Assembly: GCA_037951105.1 (NCBI GenBank)
Contig: JBAMJV010005489.1
Coordinates: 52,501 to 116,500, forward strand
Source of the DNA: Echinarachnius parma
Lineage: Eukaryota > Echinodermata > Echinoidea > Clypeasteroida > Echinarachniidae
DNA length: 64,000 nucleotides
Direction: 5' to 3'
The number at the start of each line of letters is the position of its first letter. Positions within the stretch are counted from its first letter, which is position 1. Of the stretch, positions 11,501 through 19,059 are shown in pieces. A model generated the notes under the pieces. It saw only the letters and a list, made by a program, of their open reading frames with translations. It made no database searches and had not been told where the DNA came from. Both the position numbers and the translations under genes were made by a program.

Positions 11501-14500
11501 CACACAAATCCACAATGTGAACACAATGTTAACACACCGTGTTTCACAGTGTGGACCACAATATTAAATTCGAGCGTTTTCATAGTGTGAAAGCCAACTC
11601 ACACTGTGTACACACAGTGAATATATTGTGAACACACTGTGAAGTTGCTGAGATACACAGTGTGAGCGCACCTTTTTACACACTGTGAACACAGGCAATT
11701 TCGCACTGTGGCGATAGTGCCCTCACAGTGTATTCAGATTGTGAGTTGGTTTTCACACTGTAAAAACGCTAGAATTTAACATTGTGGTCCACACTGCGAA
11801 ACTCAGTGTGTTCACACTGTGTTCACACTGTGTTCACACTGTGGTTTAGTGTGTTCTTTCCGGCAGGGATGATGGAACCCACTGCATTCTAGTCAGGCGC
11901 TCGGCTGACACAGAACGGGGTATAGTAGGGTAGTAGTAACGATTACGTTATGCAGGGCCCGTGGGAAGAGGAGTGTTCGTCACAGAAGTGGCTACCCTGG
12001 GTAAATAAAACGTTATTAGTATTATTATTATTATTGTTATTAATCTTAAAAGGAGCACTTGGGAGTTGCTACGACACATCAGCCGCGTGCAACTGCGACA
12101 GCGGCACGACCGATGTACGGGAGGACCATGGATATGTCGTGGACCGGTCGCAACTCCCCCTCACACAGTTTAGAGTCGGCGGGAACTCGGGCACTAGAGT
12201 CTCCACAATCGCGCTTGACGACATTCAGTGCGTGCAAGAAGGTATCAATTATTTCTACGATCTCTGTTAGTGGGCTTGTTAAGGGCCGAACATGGGGTGT
12301 TGACTGCATTTTGGGGTACGATTGTTTTACTCGGCACACATATTCCTTGGATCAAAAGAAACACATTCATCGAAAGATACACTCTGTATCTTTGCAAATA
12401 AGGCCCATTTTCCATCATTTATGCAAATGTATTCATGGGAATGGGATATTCTATACATTTTTGTTTTTATTGAGAGAATAACTTTAGTAAAACAATCGTA
12501 CCCCAAAATGCAGTTACGGACCCCTTAACAAGCCTACTATGTGGTCATCAACGATCTGTTGCATGGGTTTACCCATAGTACGCATCTGACTTAATGGCAT
12601 ATTCGTACTAACCCTAACCCTCGGTTTACCCAAACATTGTGCATTGATTTAGTGCGCTCTAAATCCACACTACAAAACTGTTCCATTAGTAAATCACGTA
12701 TGCATGCAAGCACTGCAAGCGGCGTTACTTTATGCGATAATACGCTCATCGCATGGATTCAGAGCGCACGCGATCATATGCACATATTGCATTATGAACG
12801 TAGGCAAAGACGAATCACAACTATGCGGCTTATCTGGCTATACATCTTACGACTGACACGGAGTGTCGATTTGACTCTATTCAATTAGTTCGTAATACCT
12901 GCTTGGCTTTGAAATTCCCATATAGAGTGAATACAAGACCCACCATGTTCCTGTAGGCAATGGGTTACCACAATCACGCAACTCTTGACCTCTGGCTTTA
13001 TACGAGTGGACAGTATCTTTAACCTGTTACCTGCTAGAATGTGAAATTCCCATATAGTTAATAGAGGACCTAGACCGGCAGCCCAGAGGTCTTTTGTGCA
13101 TCGAAAAGCGTACTGATTGTTGAACATATGAATATTTAGAGGAGAATGTAACAAATGAGGTCACCTCATTTTGCGTTACAAGCCGATTTGAGATCCTGCA
13201 AAAGAATGTCTATTGTCCTCTACATGCAGCTATGGCGCCAATACACACATAAAACTGGCCTTTACGTCATAGGTGTGCATCGATCGTGTCGTATGGGTTC
13301 ATGTATAACATTTACGTACAGAAATACAATTTCTGAAAGTGGAAGGTCATTTTTGTAAAAACAACTTTGACGAGTCGATCTTCAACATTCAGAGGCAACT
13401 GTAGGGTAATTTAACGGATGACGTTTGTATCCAATATGTATTCTGTAATCTGTAAGACATATTTGTTAAGTTGCAAGAGGTTTTGGATATAATCCCCAAT
13501 GAATCAACGTGTATTTCGTCTTTCAAAACAGCCAACGTAAAATGTTCGAACAAGGTAACATGCATGAGTGATTTCTCCATTGTCTACGATGCGCTTACCC
13601 CGCCGTGATGAGTCGTGAGCGACGATTAACACGGTACAATCGCACAAAATAGAAGCATCGGACAATCCCCAGGGGCCAACTTTTGGAGGCGCAAAGGACC
13701 CCCTTATCCACGGATACACCCAGGGAGACTCATATTTTTTGATTTGTTACATTCTCCTCTAAATATTCATATGTTCAACAATCAGTACGCTTTTCGATGC
13801 ACAAAAGACCTCTGGGCTGCCGGTCTAACCCTCCCGGTTTCTGCATGTAGGCCATGAGTTCACAAATAGTACTGTTCATGAGAACACACATAGATGGAGG
13901 AGGGTAAACAAATGACATTGTAATGCATAATGTTAAAACATGGTAACTATCACCACTCGATCTGAACGAATTTAAAGGAATGATAGCAATTTAATAGTAA
14001 ATATATTACTCATTGCGGATATAGTATCGGAAATAATATCGCTAGTGATATTCGGTTGTCTCGCAATGTATGGTCAACAAGGAATCTAGCAATTTATTTA
14101 TCAAAAAATAAATATATAACATAATAATAATGAACAAATATATTTGATAAAAAAGAGCTAGCTAATAGCACACAATACATTTAATTTACATTTGATTAAA
14201 CAGTCAAACCTGTCATAGTGGCCACCTGTCTATAGAAGCCTACCTGCCTATAGTGGCCACCTGTCTATAGAAGCCTACCTGCCTATAGTGGCCATAAAAA
14301 GATGAAAAGAAATGTTATGAAGCCTGTCTATAGAGGTTACCTGTCTACAGTGGCCAATACTTTATCTCTTGAGTGGTCACTATACACAGGTTTCACGGTA
14401 TTTACATTGTATTTTCAAAATAAGACTAGTTATTACAATTTTCGGAGACCTTACATAAGCAATCAATAATGATCAACGAGTAATATTTCAAAAGTCTTTT

Positions 14501-17100
14501 CCACTAACTTCCATGACTACTTCCACTTATAATTGAAGAGGCTATAGCCTGAGTAAATAAGACTTTACCAAAAATGTAACAATAAATAATTCCCAAACCT
14601 TGCTTTCTTCAACAGAATCCGGGTCCACTCCGCCCATGTCGTGTTATGAGGTGAAGGAAAATGGCTACTCGACGGCTGGATTCTACCTCATCGATCCTGA
14701 TCCAACTGATAACATCGATGGCTTTATTGGTAGGTATTACATAACAGTGGTGTAGTTTCGAGGGTGTGTGTGTGTGGGGGGGGGGGGGGGGGGGGCACGG
14801 TAGGAAATGTTAAAGGGTGGGACACATTACCGCAGGGAGGAATTCGAAGAGAAACACAAAGAGCCTGCAACGAGATGAAGGAAAATGGCTCCTCGACGGC
14901 TGGATCGACCCTGATCCAACTGACAACATCGATGGCTTTATTCGTATGTATTACATAAGAGTGGTGTAGGTACGCGGGGGGAGGGGGGGGGGGGGCTACG
15001 TTCCCAAAATAATTTGACAAAACAATTCTGAACAGTACGGTAAAATTCGAGAAAAAACCCAAAGCGCGTGTTACGAGGTGAAGGAAAATGACGCCACTCA
15101 AAGGATGGATTTCACTACATCGATCCTGTTCCAACCGATAGCATCGATGGCTTTATCGGTAAGTCATAGGCTAAATTATATATGGTCTAAATTAAACTTT
15201 AATACGAACTACGCCATACAAACAATAATACACTAATGACACGAATGACCAAAATTTATTTAAAACTTTTAACCATTGTCGAACGTTCCCTTTTTTTCTT
15301 TTATATTATAATCAGTTTATTTCGATCCGGGGTTCAACTCCACACACTCCCAGATGGCCCTGCACAACGACACCACCTCGCGTACCCAAGTAGCGGGTTA
15401 CGGCTCGGCGGGCGAAAACCAAACCAGTCGGAAGCAAACTGCATCAAAATTAATCAAAATTTATGACAATACATTACTGATTATTGTAATTATCCCCCTT
15501 CTTCTGATATAATCAGTGTATTGCGATCCGGCGTTCAACTCCACACACGCTCAGATGGCCCTATACCACGACACCACCTCGCGTACCCAGGTAGCGGGGT
15601 ACGGCTTGGCGGGCAAATAACCAAACCAGTAACCATCAAAATGATTCAAAATGTATGCCAATACATTATTAACTATTTTCTTCTTCTGATATAATCAGTG
15701 TATTGCGATCCGGGGTTCAACTCCACTCACGCTCAGATGTCCCTATACCACGACACCACCTCGCGTACCCAGGTAGCGGGGTACGGCTCGGCGGGCGAGT
15801 ACCAGCGAATGGTGTCGTACATTGGCATCACCATCGAACAGATGGAGCTCCTCTTCTCGCACGATACCGACGACCATTACTTTGCCTGCGTCCAGGAGTT
15901 CCTCTACGAGTGCTATGGTAAGGATAAGAAAAGGACAGATCAAGAATGTCGATGAAGAATACCAATACATTTAGTGGCGTAGTGTGGTCGGACTGATTTG
16001 GAGGGGGGGGGGGGGGGGCACGCTAAATTATCTGCTGGCACACCTTATGTATTTCTTTGTTTTCCCTAAAAATGTCCCCTTATGTTTTCTATTATTTTTT
16101 TTTCTTCTTCAGATTACAATTGTTTTGGGGGTGGGGGGCACAGGCCTCCCGTGCCCCCTTGTGGTTACATATGCATGAAATATAGTTATGATTTTAATGT
16201 CTCCCTAACCAATATGGAGATATTTATCATTGTATTAAAATATTGACAATATTAAAACAATACCATATTGGTTTGGAGCTCCTGAAAAGCGAAAGCTTGT
16301 AATCATCTTACGATAATTTGAGTATAATAATTAATGTCTCCAATGTCAATTTGAAAAATACAAGTATGAAGTTAGAAATGTATCACTTTTAATTAGTGAA
16401 TGTTATATGTTTGTTTTCCTCAGCTTCTACTCTGATCAAGAATGGCATGGGCTGGTTTGTAGACCGATACGGAGTAGCGAGAACGAACTGGGGAACCGCT
16501 AACGAAACGCTATCGTCATGCGCGTGTGGCGTGGATGGATCGTGTAGTAGTGAGTATTAAAGGCATACTTTTGGCATGAATTAAACACATACTTATGACT
16601 ATAGTCTATAGTCATGATGACATTTAAAGTGTTGCAGTCGTCTTGTTATGAAGTAAAATAGAATTGAAGAAAAACTGGGGAACTGCTAATTAAACGCTAT
16701 CGGCATGTGAGTGTGGTTTGAATCGAACATCCTTGAATATTTCCCATCGTCATGAATTTACTTGGCTGCGATAAAATTAGATATTGAAAATACAAACTAT
16801 TTAAAGATATGCAGTACTCGCTGTTTCCATATTCCATGTATCAATAAGTTGAACACGGGAAACCTACAGTCCATTGATTACGCGATTTGAATTCGATCCA
16901 ATTTTCCTGCGCAGGCGGGTCTGAGGTGTGCAACTGTGATGCTGATGCGAACTCGTGGGCGTCAGATACGGGCGACATCAACGATTTCGACGCGTCATAT
17001 CTCCCCGTGACTCAGCTTCGATTTGGTGACACGGCGGGCGGGGCCGGGTCTGAAGAGGCCTACTACACATTAGGCCCTGTGGTCTGTAGCGTTGGACCAA
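2283..17100 (+). CDS. Multi-exon gene with three CNTNAP-type fibrinogen-like modules (partial, 5' end missing)
   Basis: Eleven exons joined by GT..AG introns give about 618 codons without a stop, forming three successive modules of about 204, 200 and 215 residues. Each has the layout of the fibrinogen-like domain of contactin-associated proteins: an SCxEV..TxGxYxLDP start, a CDF/CEF core, an HDxE..GY segment with Cys pairs, a W-rich WAG/WGT segment leading to CxC, then CNCDxD and LPVTQLRFGDT-like motifs. All modules begin and end in phase 1, so they can be gained or lost in frame. No laminin-G, EGF or transmembrane segment is visible here. The family acts extracellularly in adhesion, and related fibrinogen-like proteins of invertebrates serve in immune recognition; the role here is unknown. 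Upstream exons lie left of the window. Several exons are accompanied by truncated copies of themselves. Confidence 0.8.
2607..3022. mobile_element. MITE with TATAGGTTTTCCCGCTCAAT termini
   Basis: About 416 bp with imperfect inverted ends: TATAGGTTTTCCCGCTCAAT at the left and ATTGAGCGGAAAAACCTATA at the right. The interior is rich in GAATTCG-like palindromic words. It lies in the first visible intron of the fibrinogen-like gene. TA-rich flanks would fit a Tc1/mariner-type target, but no transposase is present. Confidence 0.7.
3462..3474 (+). promoter_or_regulatory. Perfect DR1 nuclear-receptor-type repeat
   Basis: AGGTCAAAGGTCA is two AGGTCA half-sites one base apart, the classical DR1 bound by RXR/HNF4-type receptors. 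It is intronic and sits in a stretch with more AGGTCA words, so it could equally be simple repeat sequence. Confidence 0.25.
3644..3657 (+). promoter_or_regulatory. DR2 arrangement of AGGTCA half-sites
   Basis: AGGTCAAGAGGTCA contains two perfect half-sites two bases apart, 170 bp after the DR1. A degenerate third cluster follows near 3714-3730. The clustering is visible; regulatory use is inference. Confidence 0.2.
3838..5544 (+). repeat. Array of five truncated copies of the next exon's 5' end with its acceptor
   Basis: Copies of the intron/exon boundary of the following exon begin (first base after the CAG) at 3838, 4776, 4960, 5157 and 5356; the true exon begins at 5545. Spacing of the last five is 184, 197, 199 and 189 bp. 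Each copy has a pyrimidine tract, TTTCAG or TTCAG, and about 40 bp resembling the exon start (GGGCTGATGGCGTTGGGTTC), then departs into a shared intron-like segment containing GGTCAAATCAAATACTTATC. The oldest-looking copy is separated from the rest by a MITE insertion. None carries the exon's cysteine-coding 3' part, so they are probably not usable as full exons. Confidence 0.85.
4033..4673. mobile_element. MITE family D inserted inside the exon-fragment array
   Basis: About 641 bp bounded by TTAA on both sides, with inverted ends TTAAAGGGACAGATCCACTT and the complement of TTAAAGGGAGAGATCCACTT. It has no coding capacity. A fragment of the same family occurs near 46.97-47.10 kb. It inserted after the exon-fragment duplications began, since it separates two units. 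Confidence 0.8.
5545..5726 (+). CDS. Module 1 exon 2: Cys/Trp-rich part of fibrinogen-like domain
   Basis: Acceptor TACCTTTCAG, donor GAG/GTACGA. It encodes SDSVHCFQLLTWSCKSS, a WWEDRDGNE..YWAGNY segment and CKCNE. This corresponds to the HSFELLTYSC..WGG..CGC region of Caspr proteins. It enters in phase 1 and leaves in phase 0, unlike the equivalent boundary of modules 2 and 3. It is the only full copy in a series of six acceptor-bearing units. Confidence 0.82.
5796..5945 (+). mobile_element. MITE family B fragment
   Basis: ATTGAAAGGGATCT followed by a segment with GGAACAGGTTTCGGTTTTCC matches the left part of the full-length family-B copy at 60.7 kb. The right end is absent here. A right-end fragment of the same family lies beyond the next exon near 6745-6914. 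Confidence 0.55.
6315..6504 (+). CDS. Module 1 exon 3: CxCD / LPVSTLRFGD part
   Basis: Acceptor TTTTTCACGCAG, donor AAAAG/GTCAGA. Starts in phase 0 and ends in phase 1. It encodes ENNCVQSSKQCHCDYS, then SNKDTLPVSTLRFGDVDG and a final DLGHLHCYS. This is the C-terminal third of the Caspr fibrinogen-like domain (CNCDAD..LPVTQ..GDT..L.C). Confidence 0.82.
6565..6660 (+). repeat. Degenerate downstream copy of the exon 3' end
   Basis: ACTACAGAATTTACGATCTC and the following TTCATTGCTATTC repeat the end of the preceding exon (ACTACGGAATTTACGATCTC..CCATTGCTATTC) about 133 bp later. The similarity continues into the flanking intron (GAGAGTCGT, CAATTAATTTAGTAC). The splice donor is lost. It is a partial tandem duplication of exon end plus intron start. 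Confidence 0.75.
6745..6914 (-). mobile_element. MITE family B right-end fragment
   Basis: The sequence ends AACAAAGTTACTAGATCCCT followed by TTAA, the family-B terminus, with the interior landmark ATTTTTGCTCATTACTCGGC also found near 20.8 kb and 60.95 kb. No complete left end is adjacent. Confidence 0.6.
7018..7130 (+). mobile_element. SINE fragment with pol III box B
   Basis: Contains AGATCTCGAGTTCGAACC, a tRNA T-arm/box B-like sequence, followed by GTGTCCTTCAGCAAGACATT, which resembles the conserved central domain of tRNA-derived SINEs of many animals. The box A part is weak. No tail is recognised before the tandem duplication that follows. Confidence 0.55.
7188..8541. repeat. 678-bp tandem duplication carrying a long hairpin
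   Basis: Two head-to-tail copies (7188-7865 and 7866-8541) are nearly identical, differing by scattered substitutions. Each begins with a palindrome whose arms read ATCTATTACCGAGGTGGGCT and its complement around the loop GAAGCGTAGCTGA. Neither copy has a credible gene. High identity suggests a recent duplication within the intron between module 1 and module 2. Confidence 0.85.
8790..8888 (+). CDS. Module 2 exon A
   Basis: Acceptor TATGTTTCAG, donor G/GTAAGC, phase 1 on both sides. It encodes GSMPSSCLEVAQDGHSTTGN and YLLQLDSGDYIV, the SCxEV..GxYxLDP start of the fibrinogen-like module. Confidence 0.82.
8969..9048. repeat. Short hairpin
   Basis: Inverted arms of about 33 bp (AGCAGATACTTCGTCGGGGC and GGCCTCTGACGATTCTGCT) flank AATGTTTAAACATT. 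It is probably a miniature foldback element; no other copy was found in the window. Confidence 0.5.
9299..9508 (+). CDS. Module 2 exon B
   Basis: I chose the acceptor CCAACTCAG at 9298 because it gives phase 1 and joins the previous exon as DYIV-V-ACSFNS. The open frame runs further upstream, but the earlier AG at 9201 is out of phase. It encodes VVTAIGHDVESDLVVNGYGN, an ATTTTMSELVDAQDHC segment and QYTCDN, matching the HDxE..GY..QMxxLIDxxxHC pattern of the family. Donor G/GTATGT. Confidence 0.82.
10021..10417. mobile_element. MITE with GGTGTAACAGGGATAAG ends
   Basis: About 397 bp with inverted termini GGTGTAACAGGGATAAG and CTTATCCCTGTTACACC. It is non-coding, in the intron between exons B and C of module 2. 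Target-site duplications are not clear. Confidence 0.7.
10743..10844 (+). CDS. Module 2 exon C
   Basis: Acceptor TTTTGTTCTAAG, donor TGCG/GTAAGA, phase 1 on both sides. It encodes SPLDPGDYTWYVTRDGSKAQ followed by NWAGTSQSNMCQC, the W-rich segment that precedes the CxC motif. It matches the 3' two thirds of module 1 exon 2. Confidence 0.8.
10966..10999. repeat. (AT)n palindromic microsatellite
   Basis: Alternating AT on both sides of ACTGTA makes a self-complementary tract. Confidence 0.8.
11060..11290. repeat. Degenerate 15-17 bp tandem repeat (TTCGGAATAACGAACC)
   Basis: Many imperfect units of the form TTCGGA-TAACGAACC, best conserved at 11230-11285 where three are nearly perfect. It is a minisatellite-like array with no coding potential. 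Confidence 0.75.
11393..11450 (+). mobile_element. Degenerate tRNA-like SINE head
   Basis: GTGGCAAAACGGTAGACCGTCC and CTTATGCACGGGAGGTCG resemble the SINE head at 1.68 kb (GTCCGCCTCATGCACGGG). Box B is eroded. A foldback element follows directly. Confidence 0.4.
11484..11870. mobile_element. CACTGTG-rich foldback element
   Basis: About 387 bp with inverted ends ATCCCTGCCAGAAAGAACAC and the complement of ATCCCTGCCGGAAAGAACAC. The interior is a dense series of CACTGTG / CACAGTG words, at least fifteen, so that the two halves fold on each other. It has no coding capacity. Confidence 0.75.
12053..12241 (+). CDS. Module 2 exon D
   Basis: Acceptor TTAATCTTAAAAG after an (ATT)n tract, donor G/GTATCA, phase 1 on both sides. 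It encodes GSCYDTSAACNCDSG, a DRSQLPLTQFRVGG motif and DDIQCVQE: the CNCDxD..LPVTQ..GD..L.C end of the module. Confidence 0.82.
12268..12539. mobile_element. MITE with TAGTGGGCTTGTTAAGGG ends
   Basis: About 272 bp. Arms of about 60 bp pair, including CTGCATTTTGGGGTACGATT on the left and its near complement on the right. It starts 27 bp after the splice donor of module 2 exon D, so it sits at the very start of that intron. Confidence 0.75.
13071..13827. mobile_element. Foldback element with TAGACCGGCAGCCCAGAGG ends
   Basis: Inverted arms of about 85 bp (13071-13155 and 13743-13827) are almost perfectly complementary, with shared words AATATTTAGAGGAGAATGTAAC. About 590 bp of unrelated non-coding sequence lies between them. 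Confidence 0.75.
13828..14205. other. AT-rich intronic sequence, nothing recognised
   Basis: No exon-like frame, RNA gene or paired repeat seen. It lies in the intron between module 2 and module 3. Confidence 0.45.
14206..14393. repeat. Tandem repeat of ACCTGTCTATAGTGGCC-type units
   Basis: Units of about 18 and 36 bp alternate between CTGTCTATAGAAGCCTAC and CTGCCTATAGTGGCCAC, then degenerate toward the right. Confidence 0.8.
14616..14729 (+). CDS. Module 3 exon A
   Basis: Acceptor TTTCTTCAACAG, donor G/GTAGGT, phase 1 on both sides. It encodes MSCYEVKENGYSTAGFYLID and PTDNIDGFI, the module start. Two damaged copies follow within 450 bp. Confidence 0.82.
14776..14795 (+). repeat. Poly-G tract (20 G)
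   Basis: Uninterrupted G run preceded by GTGTGTGTG and by AGTGGTGTAG. It separates module 3 exon A from its first damaged copy. Confidence 0.9.
14820..14955 (+). repeat. First damaged copy of module 3 exon A
   Basis: CGAGATGAAGGAAAATGGCT, CTCGACGGCTGGAT and ACATCGATGGCTTTATT repeat exon A with a deletion in the middle; the donor region reads TTCGTATG instead of TTGGTAGG. The encoded cysteine context is altered and the acceptor is not recognisable, so it looks non-functional. Confidence 0.8.
15069..15165 (+). repeat. Second damaged copy of module 3 exon A, donor kept
   Basis: GTGTTACGAGGTGAAGGAAA through GCATCGATGGCTTTATCGGT repeats exon A almost to its end and retains a good donor (CG/GTAAGT). 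The middle is frame-disturbed by indels and no acceptor is evident. Confidence 0.8.
15316..15425 (+). repeat. First truncated copy of module 3 exon B with acceptor
   Basis: After a TATAATCAG acceptor-like site, TTCGATCCGGGGTTCAACTC through GGCTCGGCGGGCGA repeats about the first 107 bp of exon B, then diverges. The second base of the first codon pair differs (TTTATT for TGTATT), which removes the module's first cysteine. Confidence 0.82.
15517..15622 (+). repeat. Second truncated copy of module 3 exon B with acceptor
   Basis: Again preceded by GATATAATCAG; it repeats TGTATTGCGATCCGGCGTTC through GGCTTGGCGGGC and then runs into AAATAACC. It starts 201 bp after the first copy and 182 bp before the true exon. 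Confidence 0.82.
15699..15917 (+). CDS. Module 3 exon B
   Basis: Acceptor GATATAATCAG, donor G/GTAAGG, phase 1 on both sides. It encodes YCDPGFNSTHAQMS, LYHDTTSRTQVAGYGSAGEY, an IGITIEQMELLF segment and CVQEFLYECY. This is the CDM..HD..GY..QME region with its Cys pair. It is the third and only complete unit of the local array. Confidence 0.82.
16003..16018 (+). repeat. Poly-G tract (16 G) in a dispersed repeat
   Basis: Preceded by TAGTGGCGTAGTGTGGTCGG, a signature also near other G runs in this window, and followed by a T-rich segment and a second G/C-rich patch to about 16160. Confidence 0.85.
16424..16549 (+). CDS. Module 3 exon C
   Basis: Acceptor TGTTTTCCTCAG, donor A/GTGAGT, phase 1 on both sides. 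It encodes STLIKNGMGWFVDRYGVART, NWGTANETLSSCACGVDGSC: the W-rich part and the CxC motif. Confidence 0.82.
16672..16732 (+). repeat. Degenerate downstream copy of module 3 exon C
   Basis: ACTGGGGAACTGCTAATTAA, ACGCTATCGGCATG and GAGTGTGG repeat the 3' half of exon C (ACTGGGGAACCGCTAACGAA, ACGCTATCGTCATG, GCGTGTGG). The change to TAA puts a stop in the copy's frame. Confidence 0.75.
16915..17100 (+). CDS. Module 3 exon D
   Basis: Acceptor TTCCTGCGCAG, donor A/GTAAGT, phase 1 on both sides. It encodes EVCNCDADANSWASDTGD, SYLPVTQLRFGDTAGG and LGPVVCSVGP. Of the three modules it is closest to the Caspr pattern. Confidence 0.85.
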
Positions 17101-17411
17101 GTAAGTATACGCTCTCTGGTACGGAGAGCAAGGTAAGTAAATCGACACTCGCGAGCATGCGTGCATTTCCTTCGCTACTCTTGTTTTGCTAGAAAAAAGC
17201 GCATCCAAAATCGTCAATTTCCTATACCTCACCCTTTTTCGGGAAAAAACACGCAGCTACAATTTCACCCCTCCCCTTCATCCATTTTCTGGAAAGAGCG
17301 CGGATAAAATTGTCCCCCATCTCTTGGGAATATATTCCCTAGCTTGCTTGCGTAACACGCGCAGCGCGAAGTTCCTTCCTCTGACAGGATTATAGGTACT
17401 GATGTCAGCTT

Positions 17412-17990
17412 TCTACCAGTCCAGTCCTCTTTGAAGGATGTCACCAAGGGACCAGCGCTGCACCGCATCGGCTACTGCGTACCAATCTAGAGGGGACCAA
17501 CGAGGGGTGGACCAATACGGACTTCAGGACGACGGAGATGCTGCGCTCCTACCAAGCGTCCTACCAGTCCAGTCGTCTCTGAAGGATGAACAGCGCAGCA
17601 CCGCATCGGCTCCTGCGTACCAATCCAGAGGGAATCAACGAGGGTTGGACCAATACTGGCTTCATGACGACGGAGATGCTGCGCTCCTACCAAGCGTCCG
17701 ACCAGTCCAGTCGTCTCTGAAGGATGTCACCAAGGGACCAGCGCAGCACCGCAGCGGCTCCTGCGTACCAATCCAGAGGGAATCAACGAGGGTTGGACCA
17801 ATATTGGCTTCAGGACGACGGGGTTGCTAGGTTCTTACCAAGCTTCTCGAGAGGGTGTCAGCGTTGGACCAGAGTGGCATCAACTTCTACCAAACCTTAG
17901 GGGGACCACCCTGGGGGTGATGGGGACTATGTAGCTACCCGATGTTCTCCAACCCTACCAGGCTTCTGTAGAGGGCGACATGGAAAGATC
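17412..17990. repeat. Degenerating minisatellite of about 140 bp units with open frame
   Basis: ACCAGTCCAGTC..TCTCTGAAGGATG recurs near 17415, 17563 and 17701 (periods about 148 and 138), each unit also holding CGTACCAATC and GACGGAGATGCTGCGCTCC. A + strand frame stays open over most of it, giving a 46-residue repeat with AYQSRG and DDGDAALLPS. It could be coding repeat DNA of the same gene, but no splice sites tie it in. Confidence 0.6.
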
Positions 17991-18153
17991 TGGTGCAAGG
18001 TAACCGTTTTGTTGTTGTTTATTTATTTATTTATTTTTGCACGTTTAAAAAAACGTGCACAAATAAAGCATCGACGAATAAATCTTGATGTAATATAAGT
18101 TATAAATATAATGCACTTTATTAAAAAATTAAAAAAAAAGAAATACAAATTGT

Positions 18154-18637
18154 TTAAAGGGGTAGTACCAAAACCTGCACAATACAAACTAATAGTTATA
18201 ACTCCACCATGCTAGAAAGGTATATAAGTAAAAATCCTGTTATGATTCAAGAAGAGCCATTAAAACGCTCTCTAAAAGAGCATTGGTTTCAACCATTTTC
18301 ATACAAAATTATGAATGTGATGTTCTGTTGAAATAATGCTTAAATAGAGAGATCAGCAACAACTACTTAAAAACGTCTTTTGAAAATTTGTGAAAAGGTT
18401 TAAGCATTGTTGTTATTTCTTAAAAAAATCATCGAATAAATCTGGGCCCCAGATTTATTCCGATCGGATATATCTATTTGATATTTCAACCGTTTCTGAA
18501 CTGATTTTGATCGAATAAAGTTTATTCTGCCATTGAAATAGTATGCTCTTGCAAATGGTACACTCAGTTTTTCATTATCTCACAACAAAATTATTTTGTG
18601 CAGCGCCCTCTATATCAAAACTGAACTCTCCTTTCAA
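18154..18637 (-). mobile_element. MITE family A, copy 2 (degenerate)
   Basis: Reverse orientation. TTAAAGGGGTAGTACCAAAA at the left lacks part of the terminal repeat, and the right end has decayed to CTCTCCTTTCAA. Family landmarks CATGCTAGAAAGGT and TCTGAACTGATTTTGATCG are present. Confidence 0.75.
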
Positions 18638-18805
18638 GTTGAAACTATGAAGAGGTTGTTTAATAATTATGCTAATATTGCAATGATAATGTAACATTTG
18701 TACTTGGACGGGAATTGTATTTCTTGACGAAGACATTTTCAGAAAATGTAATTAATAATTTCAACGCTTTTTGTTGTCTTCGATTTCCTCAATGTTCTGA
18801 TATAG

Positions 18806-18870
18806 GTTTGAATGAACCAGATCTGAACCCGACAGCTGCTCGACTAAAATGGAGATTGATGAGAGCTTAA
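18806..18870 (+). CDS. Possible terminal exon of the fibrinogen-like gene
   Basis: A pyrimidine-rich run ending GTTCTGATATAG is followed by a phase-1 frame of 20 codons (LNEPDLNPTAARLK and onward, ending WRLMRA) and TAA. Phase agrees with the donor of module 3 exon D. An AATAAA lies 176 bp after the stop. If right, the protein ends with a short tail and is secreted. The exon is short and unlike any family sequence I know, so this rests on phase, acceptor and poly(A) signal only. Confidence 0.33.
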
Positions 18871-19045
18871 CCAGAGTCCCAGTCTCCAAGATGACCTCAC
18901 TTTCAAGGACTATTCCACCAAATCGATGCAACGACGTCTTCAATTAATATTAGAATCAGTTAATGTAATAGAACTCATAAATGTGTTTATTGTCCTGTAA
19001 TAACAGAGGAACATTAATATGAGCATCGTAGTTCAGTGTACTATC

Positions 19046-19051
19046 AATAAA
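19046..19051 (+). terminator. AATAAA poly(A) signal candidate
   Basis: ATCAATAAATACAA lies downstream of the proposed terminal exon in AT-rich sequence. AATAAA occurs by chance at such base composition. Confidence 0.3.
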
Positions 19052-19059
19052 TACAATAG

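Noticed and set aside
11484..11870. CACAGTG heptamers read as recombination signal sequences
   Set aside because: The heptamers are tandem and palindromic, lack a consistent 12- or 23-base spacer and an ACAAAAACC-type nonamer, and no RAG-like gene is in the window.
14206..14393. CRISPR-like direct repeats
   Set aside because: Units are contiguous and degenerate with no unique spacers; this is an ordinary eukaryotic tandem repeat.
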